Assembly: GCF_051014685.1 (NCBI RefSeq) | Contig: NW_027478984.1 | Location: 186,001 to 250,000 of the forward strand | DNA: 64,000 bases | Source of the DNA: Ptiloglossa arizonensis | Taxonomy: Eukaryota > Arthropoda > Insecta > Hymenoptera > Colletidae | Reading direction: 5' to 3' | In this document: in pieces, positions 48,574 to 60,902 of the stretch | Layout: each line of letters starts with the position of its first letter | How positions within the stretch are numbered: position 1 is the stretch's first letter | The notes under the pieces: generated by a model | What the model was told of the DNA's origin: nothing | Databases searched by the model: none | Seen by the model: the letters and a program-made list of their open reading frames with translations, nothing else | Position numbers and translations under genes: made by a program

Positions 48574-49215
48574 GGCGTACTTTTCCCCTAGGCCGTTCTA
48601 GTTATTCGTTTCGAGCATCAGAACTGCGAAAATTTTGAGTTTCTCGAGCGTTTCTTACATCCAAACTGCCATATCTCGCGAACGGATTGATCAATCCGCA
48701 AAATTTCTGTTGCATCTGAAAGTAGAAATTCGCCCGATTACAAATGTATGCGTACTTTTCCCCTAGCCCGTTCTAGTTATTCGTTTCGAGCAACAGAACT
48801 GCGAAAATTTTGAGTTTCTCAAGCGTTGCTAACCTCCAAACTGCCATATCTCGCGAACGGATTGACCAATCCGCAAAATTTCTGTTGCATCTGAAAGTAG
48901 AAACTCGCCCGATTACAACGGTTGGCGTACTTTTCCCCTAGGCCGTTCTAGTTATTCGTTTCGAGCATCAGAACTGCGAAAATTTTGAGTTTCTCGAGCG
49001 TTTCTTACATCCAAACTGCCATATCTCGCGAACGGATTGATCAATCCGCAAAATTTCTGTTGCATCTGAAAGTAGAAATTCGCCCGATTACAAATGTATG
49101 CGTACTTTTCCCCTAGCCCGTTCTAGTTATTCGTTTCGAGCAACAGAACTGCGAAAATTTTGAGTTTCTCAAGCGTTGCTTACCTCCAAACTGCCATATC
49201 TCGCGAACGGATTGA
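48574..49215 (+). repeat. Two-monomer (350-bp) tandem repeat
   Basis: 48574-48923 recurs at 48924 to about 49215. Both copies share CTCGAGCG, ACATCC, GATTGATCAATCC, AAATTCGCC and CAAATGTATG. Two differences were noticed (GTGGGCG/GTTGGCG and TTGCTAACC/TTGCTTACC). The match ends at GACCAATCC versus GAACAATCC. Confidence 0.78.
48683..48698. other. Perfect 16-bp palindrome version of the dyad
   Basis: The spacer is AT instead of AC, giving CGGATTGATCAATCCG, which equals its own reverse complement. The same form occurs at 49033-49048 in the second copy of the dimer repeat. The change also creates a TGATCA site. Confidence 0.9.
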
Positions 49216-50940
49216 ACAATCCGCAAAATTTCTGTTGCATCTGAAAGTAGAAACTCGCCCGATTACAACGGTGTGCGTACTTTTCCCCTAGGCCGTTCTA
49301 GTTATGCTTGTCGAGCATCAGAACTGCGAAAATTTTGAGTTTCTCAAGCGTTTCTTACCTCCAAACTGCCATATCTCGCGAACGGAATGACCAATCCGCA
49401 AAATTTCTGTTGCATCTGATAGTAGAAATTCGCCCGATTACAAATGTATGCGTACTTTTCCCCTAGCCCGTTCTAGTTATTCGTTTCGAGCAACAGAACT
49501 GCGAAAATTTTGAGTTTCTCAAGCGTTGCTTACCTCCAAACTGCCATATCTCGCGAACGGATTGACCAATCCGCAAAATTTCTGTTGCATCTGAAAGTAG
49601 AAACTCGCCCGATTACAACGGTGTGCGTACTTTTCCCCTAGGCCGTTCTAGTTATGCTTGTCGAGCATCAGAACTGCGAAAATTTTGAGTTTCTCAAGCG
49701 TTTCTTACCTCCAAACTGCCATATCTCGCGAACGGAATGACCAATCCGCAAAATTTCTGTTGCATCTGAAAGTAGAAACACGCCCGATTACAACGGTGTG
49801 CGTACTTTTCCCCTAGCCCGTTCTAGTTATTCGTTTCGAGCAACAGAACTGCGAAAATTTTGAGTTTTTCAAGCGTTGCTTACCTCCAAACTGCCATATC
49901 TCGCGAACGGATTGACCAATCCGCAAAATTTCTGTTGCATCTGAAAGTAGAAACTCGCCCGATTACAACGGTATGCGTACTTTTCCCCTAGCCCGTTCCA
50001 GTTATTCGTTTCGAGCAACAGAACTGCGAAAATTTTGAGTTTTTCAAGCGTTGCTTACCTCCAAACTGCCATATCTCGCGAACGGATTGACCAATCCGCA
50101 AAATTTCTGTTGCATCTGAAAGTCGAAACTCGCCAGATTAAAACACTATGCGTACTTTTCCCCTAGGCCGTTCTAGTTATTCGTTTCGAGCATCAGAACT
50201 GCGAAAATTTTAAGTTTCTCAAGCGTTTCTTACTTCCAAACTGCCATATCTCGCGAACAGATTGACCAATCCGCAAAATTTCTGTTGCATCTGAAAGTAG
50301 AAACTCGCCCGATTACAACACTATTCGTACTTTTCCCCTAGGCCGTTCTAGTTATTCGTTTCGAGAATCAGAACTGCGAAAATTTTGAGTTTCTCAAGCG
50401 TTGCTTACCTCCAAACTGCCATATCTCGCGAACGGATTGAACAACTCGCAAAATTTCTGTTGCATCTGAAAGTAGAAACTCGCCCGATTACATCGGTGTG
50501 CGTACTTTTCCCCTAGGCCGTTCTAGTTATGCTTGTCGAGCATCAGAACTGCGAAAATTTTGAGTTTCTCAAGCGTTTCTTACCTCCAAACTGCCATATC
50601 TCGCGAACGGAATGACCAATCCGCAAAATTTCTGTTGCATCTGAAAGTAGAAACTCGCCCGACTACAACGGTGTGCGTACTTTTCCCCTAGGCCGTTCTT
50701 GTTATTCGTTTCGAGCATCAGAACCGCGAAAATTTTGTGTTTCTCAAGCGTTTCTTACATCCAAACTGCCACATCTCGCGAACGGATTGACCAATCCGCA
50801 AAATTTCTGTTGCATCTGAAAGTAGAAACTCGCCCGATTACAACGGTATGCGTACTTTTCCCCTAGGCCGTTCTAGTTATTCGTTTCGAGTATCACAACT
50901 GCGAAAATTTTGAGTTTCTCAAGCGTTTCTTACTTCCGAA

Positions 50941-53900
50941 CTGCCATATCTCGCGAACGGATTGAACAATTCGCAAAATTTCTGTTGCATCTGAAAGTAG
51001 AAACTCGCCCGATTACAACGGTGTGCGTACTTTTCCCCTAGGCCGTTCTAGTTATTCGTTTCGAGCAACAGAACTGCGAAAATTTTGAGTTTCTCGAGCG
51101 TTTCTTACATCCAAACTGCCATATCTCGCGAACGGATTGCCCAATCCGCAAAATTTCTGTTGCATCTGAAAGTAGAAATTCGCCCGATTACAAATGTATG
51201 CTTACTTTTCCCCTAGCCCGTTCTAGTTATTCGTTTCGAGCAACAGAACTGCGAAAATTTTGAGTTTCTCAAGCGTTGCTTACCTCCAAACTGCCATATC
51301 TCGCGAACGGATTGACCAATCCGCAAAATTTCTGTTGCATCTGAAAGTAGAAACTCGCCCGATTACAACGGTGTGCGTACTTTTCCCCTAGGCCGTTCTA
51401 GTTATGCTTGTCGAGCATCAGAACTGCGAAAATTTTGAGTTTCTCGAGCGTTTCTTACCTCCAAACTGCCATATCTCGCGAACGGATTGACCAATCCGCA
51501 AAATTTCTGTTGCATCTGAAAGTAGAAACTCGCCCGATTACAACACTATGCGTACTTTTCCCCTAGGCCGTTCTAGTTATTCGTTTCGAGTATCACAACT
51601 GCGAAAATTTTGAGTTTCTCAAGCGTTTCTTACTTCCGAACTGCCATATCCTGCGAACGGATTGACCAATCCGCAAAATTTCTGTTGCATCTCAAAGTAG
51701 AAACTCGCCCGATTACAACGGTATGCGTACTTTTCCCCTAGGCCGTTCTTGTTATTCGTTTCGAGCATCAGAACTGCGAAAATTTTGAGTTTCTCAAGCG
51801 TTTCTTTCCTCCATACTGCCATATCTCGCGAACGGATTGACCAATCCGCAAAATTTCTGTTGCATCGGAAAGTAGAAACTCGCCCGATTACAACGGTATG
51901 CGTACTTTTCCCCTAGCCCGTTCTAGTTATTCGTTTCGAGCATCAGAACTGCGAAAATTTTGAGTTTCTCAAGCGTTGCTTACCTCCAAACTGCCATATC
52001 TCGCGAACGGATTGAACAATTCGCAAAATTTCTGTTGCATCTGAAAGTAGAAACTCGCCCGATTACAACGGTGTGCGTACTTTTCCCCTAGGCCGTTCTA
52101 GTTATTCGTTTCGAGCAACAGAACTGCGAAAATTTTGAGTTTCTCGAGCGTTTCTTACATCCAAACTGCCATATCTCGCGAACGGATTGCCCAATCCGCA
52201 AAATTTCTGTTGCATCTGAAAGTAGAAATTCGCCCGATTACAAATGTATGCTTACTCTTCCCCTAGCCCGTTCTAGTTATTCGTTTCGAGCAACAGAACT
52301 GCGAAAATTTTGAGTTTCTCAAGCGTTGCTTACCTCCAAACTACCATATCTCGCGAACGGATTGACCAATCCGCAAAATTTCTGTTGCATCTGAAAGTAG
52401 AAACTCGCCCGATTACAACGGTGTGCGTACTTTTCCCCTAGGCCGTTCTAGTTATGCTTTTCGAGCATCAGAACTGCGAAAATTTTGAGCTTCTCGAGCG
52501 TTTCTTACCTCCAAACTGCCATATCTCGCGAACGGATTGACCAATCCGCAAAATTTCTGTTGCATCTGAAAGTAGAAACTCGCCCGATTACAACACTATG
52601 CGTACTTTTCCCCTAGGCCGTTCTAGTTATTCGTTTCGAGTATCACAACTGCGAAAATTTTGAGTTTCTCAAGCGTTTCTTACTTCCGAACTGCCATATC
52701 CTGCGAACGGATTGACCAATCCGCAAAATTTCTGTTGCATCTCAAAGTAGAAACTCGCCCGATTACAACACTATGCGTACTTTTCCCCTAGGCCGTTCTA
52801 GTTATTCGTTTCGAGCATCAGAACTGCGAAAATTTTGAGTTTCTCAAGCGTTTCTTACCTCCAAACTGCCATATCTCGCGAACGGATTGACCAATCCGCA
52901 AAATTTCTGTTGCATCTGAAAGTAGAAACTCGCCCGATTACAACGGTATGCGTACTTTTCCCCTAGCCCGTTCTAGTTATTCGTTTCGAGCAACAGAACT
53001 GCGAAAATTTTGAGTTTTTCAAGCGTTGCTTACCTCCAAACTGCTATATCTCGCGAACGGATTAACCAATCCGCAAAATTTCTGTTGCATCTGAAAGTAG
53101 AAACTCGCCCGATTACAACGGTGTGCGTACTATTCCCCTAGGCCGTTCTAGTTATTCGTTTCGAGCATCAGAACTGCGAAAATTTTGAGTTTCTCGAGCG
53201 TTTCTTACATCCAAACTGCCATATCTCGCGAACGGATTGACCAATCCGCAAAATTTCTGTTGCATCTGAAAGTAGAAACTCGCCCGATTACAACGGTATG
53301 CGTACTTTTCCCCTAGCTCGTTCTAGTTATTCGTTTCGAGCAACAGAACTGCGAAAATTTTGAGTTTCTCAAGCGTTGCTTACATCCAAACTGCCATATC
53401 TCGCGAACGGATTGACCAATCCGCAAAATTTCTGTTGCATCTGAAAGTAGAAACTCGCCCGATTACAACGGTATGCGTACTTTTCCCCTAGCCCGTTCTA
53501 GTTATTCGTTTCGAGCATCAGAACTGCGAAAATTTTGAGTTTCTCAAGCGTTGCTTACCTCCAAACTGCCATATCTCGCGAACGGATTGACCAATCCGCA
53601 AAGTTTCTGTTGCATCTGAAAGCAGAAACTCGCCCGATTACAACGGTGTGCGTACTTTTCCCCTAGGCCGTTCTTGTTATTCGTTTCGAGCATCAGAACT
53701 GCGAAAATTTTGTGTTTCTCAAGCGTTTCTTACATCCAAACTGCCATATCTCGCGAACGGATTGACCAATCCGCAAAATTTCTGTTGCATCTGAAAGTAG
53801 AAACTCGCCCAATTACAACGGTATGCGTCCCTTCCCCTAGCCCGTTCTAGTTATTCATTTCGAGCAACAGAACTGCGAAAATTTTGAGTTTTTCAAGCGT

Positions 53901-54777
53901 TGCTTACCTCCAAACTGCCATATCTCGCGAACGGATTGACCAATCCGCAAAATTTCTGTTGCATGTGAAAGTAGAAACTCGCCCGAAAACAACGGTGTGC
54001 GTACTTTTCCCCTAGGCCGTTCTAGTCATGCTTGTCGAGCATCAGAACTGCGAAAATTTTGAGTTTCTCGAGCGTTTCTTACATCCAAACTGCCATATCT
54101 CGCGAACGGATTGACCAATCCGCAAAATTTCTGTTGCATCTGAAAGTAGAAACTCGCCCGATTACAACACTATGCGTACTTTTCCCCTAGGCCGTTCTAG
54201 TTATTCGTTTCGAGTATCACAACTGCGAAAATTTTGAGTTTCTCAAGCGTTTCTTACTTCCGAACTGCCATATCCTGCGAACGGATTGACCAATCCGCAA
54301 AATTTCTGTTGCATCTCAAAGTAGAAGCTCGCCCGATTACAACACTATGCGTACTTTTCCCCTAGGCCGTTCTAGTTATTCGTTTCGAGCATCAGAACTG
54401 CGAAAATTTTGAGTTTCTCAAGCGTTTCTTACCTCCAAACTGCCATATCTCGCGAACGGATTGACCAATCCGCAAAATTTCTGTTGCATCTGAAAGTAGA
54501 AACTCGCCCGATTACAACGGTATGCGTACTTTTCCCCTAGCCCGTTCTAGTTATTCGTTTCGAGCAACAGAACTGCGAAAATTTTGAATTTTTCAAGCGT
54601 TGCTTACCTCCAAACTGCCATATCTCGCGAACGGATTGACCAATCCGCAAAATTTCTGTTGCATCTGAAAGTAGAAACTCGCCCGATTACAAATGTATGC
54701 GTACTTTTCCCCTAGCCCGTTCTAGTTATTCGTTTCGAGCAACAGAACTGCGAAAATTTTGAGTTTCTCAAGCGTTG
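50941..54777 (+). repeat. Right-hand-family segment with 6-mer and 9-mer repeats
   Basis: 50941-51719 matches 51991-52769 (offset 1,050 bp, six monomers), sharing GATTGCCCAATCC, TATGCTTAC and TTCCGAACTGCC with CCTGCG. Four substitutions were noticed in the second copy (near 52256, 52343, 52460 and 52490). About 52600-52990 recurs near 54174-54560 at offset 1,574. A small multi-base change (GCGTCCCTTCC for GCGTACTTTTCC) lies near 53829. Confidence 0.75.
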
Positions 54778-57700
54778 CTTACATCCAAACTGCCATATCT
54801 CGCGAACGGATTGACCAATCCGCAAAATTTCTGTTACATCTGAAAGTAGAAATTCGTCCGATTACAACTGTATGCGTACTTTTCCCCTAGCCCGTTCTAG
54901 TTATTCGTTTCGAGCAACAGAACTGCGAAAATTTTGAGTTTCTCAATCGTTGCTTACCTCCAAACTGCCATATCTCGCGAACGGATTGACCAATCCGCAA
55001 AATTTCTGTTGCATCTGGAAGTAGAAACGCGCCCGATTACAACGGTGTGCGTACTTTTCCCCTAGGCCGTTCTTGTTATTCGTTTCGAGCATCAGGACTG
55101 CGAAAATTTTGAGTTTCTCAAGCGTTTCTTACCTCCAAACTGCCATATCTCGCGAACGGATTGACCAATCCGCAAAATTTCTGTTGCATCTCAAGGTAGA
55201 AACACGCCCGATTACAACACTATGCGTACTTTTCCCCTAGGCCGTTCTAGTTATTCGTTTCGAGCATCAGAACTGCGAAAATTTTGAGTTTCTCAACCGT
55301 TTCTTACTTCCAAACTGCCATATCTCGCGAACGGATTGACCAATCCGCTAAATTTCTGTTGCATCTCAAAGTAGAAACTCGCCCGATTACAACACTATGC
55401 GTACTTTTCCCCTAGGCCGTTCTAGTTATTCGTTTCGAGCATCAGAACTGCGAAAATTTTGAGTTTCTCGAGCGTTTCTTACATCCAAACTGCCATATCT
55501 CGCGAACGGATTGACCAATCCGCAAAATTTCTGTTGCATCTGAAAGTAGAAATTCGCCCGATTACAACTGTATGCGTACTTTTCCCCTAGGCCGTTCTAG
55601 TTATGCTTGTCGAGCATCAGAACTGCGAAAATTTTGAGTTTCTCAAGCGTTTCTTACCTCCAAACTGCCATATCTCGCGAACGGAATGACAAATCCGCAA
55701 AATTTCTGTTGCATCTGAAAGTAGAAACTCGCCCGATTACAACGGTGTGCGTACTTTTCCCCTAGGCTGTGCTAGTTATGCTTGTCGAGCATCAGAACTG
55801 CGAAAATTTTGAGTGTCTCAAGCGTTGCTTACCTCCAAACTGCCATATCTCGCGAACGGATTGACCAATCCGCAAAATTTCTGTTGCATCTGAAAGTAGA
55901 AACTCGCCCGATTACAACGGTGTGCGTACTTTTCCCCTAGGCCGTTCTAGTTATGCTTGTCGAGCATCAGAACTGCGAAAATTTTGAGTTTCTCAAGCGT
56001 TTCTTACCTCCAAACTGCCATATCTCGCGAACGGAATGACCGATCCGCAAAATTTCTGTTGCATCTGAAAGTAGAAACTCGCCCGATTACAACACTATGC
56101 GTACTTTTCCCCTAGGCCGTTCTAGTTATTCGTTTCGAGCATCAGAACTGCGAAAATTTTGAGTTTCTCAAGCGTTTCTTACCTCCAAACTGCCATATTT
56201 CGCGAACGGATTGACCAATCCGCAAAATTTCTGTTGCATCTGAAAGTAGAAACTCGCCCGATTACAACGGTATGCGTACTTTTCCCCTAGCCCGTTCTAG
56301 TTATTCGTTTCGAGCAACAGAACTGCGAAAATTTTGAGTTTTTCAAGCGTTGCTTACCTCCAAACTGCCATATCTCGCGAACGGATTGACCAATCCGCAA
56401 AATTTCTGTTGCATCTGAAAGTAGAAACTCGCCCGATTACAACGGTATGCGTACTTTTCCCCTAGGCCGTTCTAGTTATTCGTTTCGAGCATCAGAACTG
56501 CGAAAATTTTGAGTTTCTCAAGCGTTTCTTACATCCAAACTGCCATATCTCGCGAACGGATTGGCCAATCCGCAAAATTTCTGTTGCATCTGAAAGTAGA
56601 AACTCGCCCAATTACAACGGTATGCGTACTTTTCCCCTAGCCCGTTCTAGTTATTCGTTTCGAGCAACAGAACTGCGAAAATTTTGAGTTTTTCAAGCGT
56701 TGCTTACCTCCAAACTGCCATATCTCGCGAACGGATTGACCAATCCGCAAAATTTCTGTTGCATCTGAAAGTAGAAACTCGCCCGATTACAACGGTGTGC
56801 GTACTTTTCCCCTAGGCCGTTCTAGTTATGCTTGTCGAGCATCAGAACTGCGAAAATTTTGAGTTTCTCGAGCGTTTCTTACCTCCAAACTGCCATATCT
56901 CGCGAACGGATTGACCAATCCGCAAAATTTCTGTTGCATCTGAAAGTAGAAACTCGCCCGATTACAACACTATGCGAACTTTTCCCCTAGGCCGTTCTAG
57001 TTATTCGTTTCGAGCATCAGAACTGCGAAAATTTTGAGTTTCTCAAGCGTTTCTTACTTCCAAACTGCCATATTTTGCGAACGGATTGACCAATCCGCAA
57101 AATTTCTGTTGCATCTGAAAGTAGAAACTCGCCCGATTACAACGGTATGCGTACTTTTCCCCTAGCCCGTTCTAGTTATTCGTTTCGAGCAACAGAACTG
57201 CGAAAATTTTGAGTTTTTCAAGCGTTGCTTACCTCCAAACTGCCATATCTCGCGAACGGATTGACCAATCCGCAAAATTTCTGTTGCATCTGAAAGTAGA
57301 AACTCGCCCGATTACAACGGTATGCGTACTTTTCCCCTAGGCCGTTCTAGTTATTCGTTTCGAGCATCAGAACTGCGAAAATTTTGAGTTTCTCAAGCGT
57401 TTCTTACATCCAAACTGCCATATCTCGCGAACGGATTGACCAATCCGTAAAATTTCTGTTGCATCTCAAAGTAGAAACTCGCCCGATTACAACACTATGC
57501 GTACTTTTCCCCTAGGCCGTTCTAGTTATTCGTTTCGAGCATCAGAACTGCGAAAATTTTGAGTTTCTCAAGCGTTTCTTACCTCCAAACTGCCATATCT
57601 CGCGAACGGATTGAACAATCCGCAAAATTTCTGTTGCATCTGAAAGTAGAAACTCGCCCGATTACAACTGTATGCGTACTTTTCCCCTAGCCCGTTCTAG

Positions 57701-60700
57701 TTATTCGTTTCGAGCATCAGAACTGCGAAAATTTTGAGTTTCTCAAGCGTTGCTTACCTCCAAACTGCCATATCTCGCGAACGGATTGACCAATCCGCAA
57801 AATTTCTGTTGCATCTGAAAGTAGAAACTCGCCCGATTACAACGGTGTTCGTACTTTTCCCCTAGGCCGTTCTAGTTATTCGTTTCGAGCATCAGAACTG
57901 CGAAAATTTTGAGTTTCTCGAGCGTTTCTTACATCCAAACTGCCATATCTCGCGAACGGATTGACCAATCCGCAAAATTTCTGTTGCATCTGAAAGTAGA
58001 AATTCGCCCGATTACAACTGTATGCGTACTTTTCCCCTAGCCCGTTCTAGTTATTCGTTTCGAGCAACAGAACTGCGAAAATTTTGAGTTTCTCAAGCGT
58101 TGCTTACCTCCAAACTGCCATATCTCGCGAACGGATTGACCAATCCGCAAAATTTCTGTTGCATCTCAAAGTAGAAACTCGCCCGATTACAACACTATGC
58201 GTACTTTTCCCCTAGGCCGTTCTAGTTATGCTTGTCGAGCATCAGAACTGCGAAAATTTTGAGTGTCTCAAGCGTTGCTTACCTCCAAACTGCCATATCT
58301 CGCGAACGGATTGACCAATCCGCAAAATTTCTGTTGCATCTGAAAGTAGAAACTCGCCCGATTACAACGGTGTGCGTACTTTTCCCCTAGGCCGTTCTAG
58401 TTATGCTTGTCGAGCATCAGAACTGCGAAAATTTTGAGTTTCTCAAGCGTTTCTTACCTCCAAACTGCCATATCTCGCGAACGGAATGACCGATCCGCAA
58501 AATTTCTGTTGCATCTGAAAGTAGAAACTCGCCCGATTACAACACTATGCGTACTTTTCCCCTAGGCCGTTCTAGTTATTCGTTTCGAGCATCAGAACTG
58601 CGAAAATTTTGAGTTTCTCAAGCGTTTCTTACCTCCAAACTGCCATATTTCGCGAACGGATTGACCAATCCGCAAAATTTCTGTTGCATCTGAAAGTAGA
58701 AACTCGCCCGATTACAACGGTATGCGTACTTTTCCCCTAGCCCGTTCTAGTTATTCGTTTCGAGCAACAGAACTGCGAAAATTTTGAGTTTTTCAAGCGT
58801 TGCTTACCTCCAAACTGCCATATCTCGCGAACGGATTGACCAATCCGCAAAATTTCTGTTGCATCTGAAAGTAGAAACTCGCCCGATTACAACGGTATGC
58901 GTACTTTTCCCCTAGGCCGTTCTAGTTATTCGTTTCGAGCATCAGAACTGCGAAAATTTTGAGTTTCTCAAGCGTTTCTTACATCCAAACTGCCATATCT
59001 CGCGAACGGATTGACCAATCCGCAAAATTTCTATTGCATCTGAAAGTAGAAACTCGCCCAATTACAACGGTATGCGTACTTTTCCCCTAGCCCGTTCTAG
59101 TTATTCGTTTCGAGCAACAGAACTGCGAAAATTTTGAGTTTTTCAAGCGTTGCTTACCTCCAAACTGCCATATCTCGCGAACGGATTGACCAATCCGCAA
59201 AATTTCTGTTGCATCTGAAAGTAGAAACTCGCCCGATTACAACGGTGTGCGTACTTTTCCCCTAGGCCGTTCTAGTTATGCTTGTCGAGCATCAGAACTG
59301 CGAAAATTTTGAGTTTCTCAAGCGTTTCTTACCTCCAAACTGCCATATCTCGCGAACGGAATGACCGATCCGCAAAATTTCTGTTGCATCTGAAAGTAGA
59401 AACTCGCCCGATTACAACACTATGCGTACTTTTCCCCTAGGCCGTTCTAGTTATTCGTTTCGAGCATCAGAACTGCGAAAATTTTGAGTTTCTCAAGCGT
59501 TTCTTACCTCCAAACTGCCATATTTCGCGAACGGATTGACCAATCCGCAAAATTTCTGTTGCATCTGAAAGTAGAAACTCGCCCGATTACAACGGTATGC
59601 GTACTTTTCCCCTAGCCCGTTCTAGTTATTCGTTTCGAGCAACAGAACTGCGAAAATTTTGAGTTTTTCAAGCGTTGCTTACCTCCAAACTGCCATATCT
59701 CGCGAACGGATTGACCAATCCGCAAAATTTCTGTTGCATCTGAAAGTAGAAACTCGCCCGTTTACAACGGTATGCGTACTTTTCCCCTAGGCCGTTCTAG
59801 TTATTCGTTTCGAGCATCAGAACTGCGAAAATTTTGAGTTTCTCAAGCGTTTCTTACATCCAAACTGCCATATCTCGCGAACGGATTGACCAATCCGCAA
59901 AATTTCTATTGCATCTGAAAGTAGAAACTCGCCCAATTACAACGGTATGCGTACTTTTCCCCTAGCCCGTTCTAGTTATTCGTTTCGAGCAACAGAACTG
60001 CGAAAATTTTGAGTTTTTCAAGCGTTGCTTACCTCCAAACTGCCATATCTCGCGAACGGATTGACCAATCCGCAAAATTTCTGTTGCATCTGAAAGTAGA
60101 AACTCGCCCGATTACAACGGTGTGCGTACTTTTCCCCTAGGCCGTTCTAGTTATGCTTGTCGAGCATCAGAACTGCGAAAATTTTGAGTTTCTCGAGCGT
60201 TTCTTACCTCCAAACTGCCATATCTCGCGAACGGATTGACCAATCCGCAAAATTTCTGTTGCATCTGAAAGTAGAAACTCGCCCGATTACAACACTATGC
60301 GAACTTTTCCCCTAGGCCGTTCTAGTTATTCGTTTCGAGCATCAGAACTGCGAAAATTTTGAGTTTCTCAAGCGTTTCTTACTTCCAAACTGCCATATCT
60401 CGCGAACGGATTGACCAATCCGTAAAATTTCTGTTGCATCTCAAAGTAGAAACTCGCCCGATTACAACACTATGCGTACTTTTCCCCTAGGCCGTTCTAG
60501 TTATTCGTTTCGAGCATCAGAACTGCGAAAATTTTGAGTTTCTCAAGCGTTTCTTACCTCCAAACTGCCATATCTCGCGAACGGATTGAACAATCCGCAA
60601 AATTTCTGTTGCATCTGAAAGTAGAAACTCGCCCGATTACAACGGTATGCGTACTTTTCCCCTAGCCCGTTCTAGTTATTCGTTTCGAGCATCAGAACTG

Positions 60701-60902
60701 CGAAAATTTTGAGTTTCTCAAGCGTTGCTTACCTCCAAACTGCCATATCTCGCGAACGGATTGACCAATCCGCAAAATTTCTGTTGCATCTGAAAGCAGA
60801 AACTCGCCCGATTACAACGGTGTTCGTACTTTTCCCCTAGGCCGTTCTAGTTATTCGTTTCGAGCATCAGAACTGCGAAAATTTTGAGTTTCTCGAGCGT
60901 TT
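54778..60902 (+). repeat. 35-monomer unit, first copy (6,125 bp)
   Basis: The unit is exactly 35 x 175 bp. It contains an internal six-monomer segment (55775-56869) repeated at 58225-59319, offset 2,450 bp. It also contains a pentamer repeat: about 58370-59245 with 59245-60120, sharing AATGACCGATCCG and CATATTTCGCG. Rare states that recur in the next unit include CTGTTACATC, AATTCGTCCG, CATCAGGACTG, AACACGCCC and GTGCTAG. Confidence 0.8.

Larger units (their letters stand above)
46674..50940 (+). repeat. Mosaic of right-hand-family monomers without long order
   Basis: About 24 monomers with mixed states and several private changes, for example CTCCCCCG near 46805, TTTGTGTTGC near 47480, GTAGTTTTCC near 48228, TATTCGGTTC near 48254 and TTAAAACAC near 50137. 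A five-monomer echo links about 46.2-46.45 kb with 47.07-47.3 kb (GTGTCCG, GAACCGCG, CCACATCTC). A dimer repeat occurs at 48574-49215. Confidence 0.7.

Noticed and set aside
53820..53840. Foreign insertion near 53829
   Set aside because: The odd GCGTCCCTTCC is one base shorter than the usual GCGTACTTTTCC and aligns with it. It is a local change, not inserted sequence.
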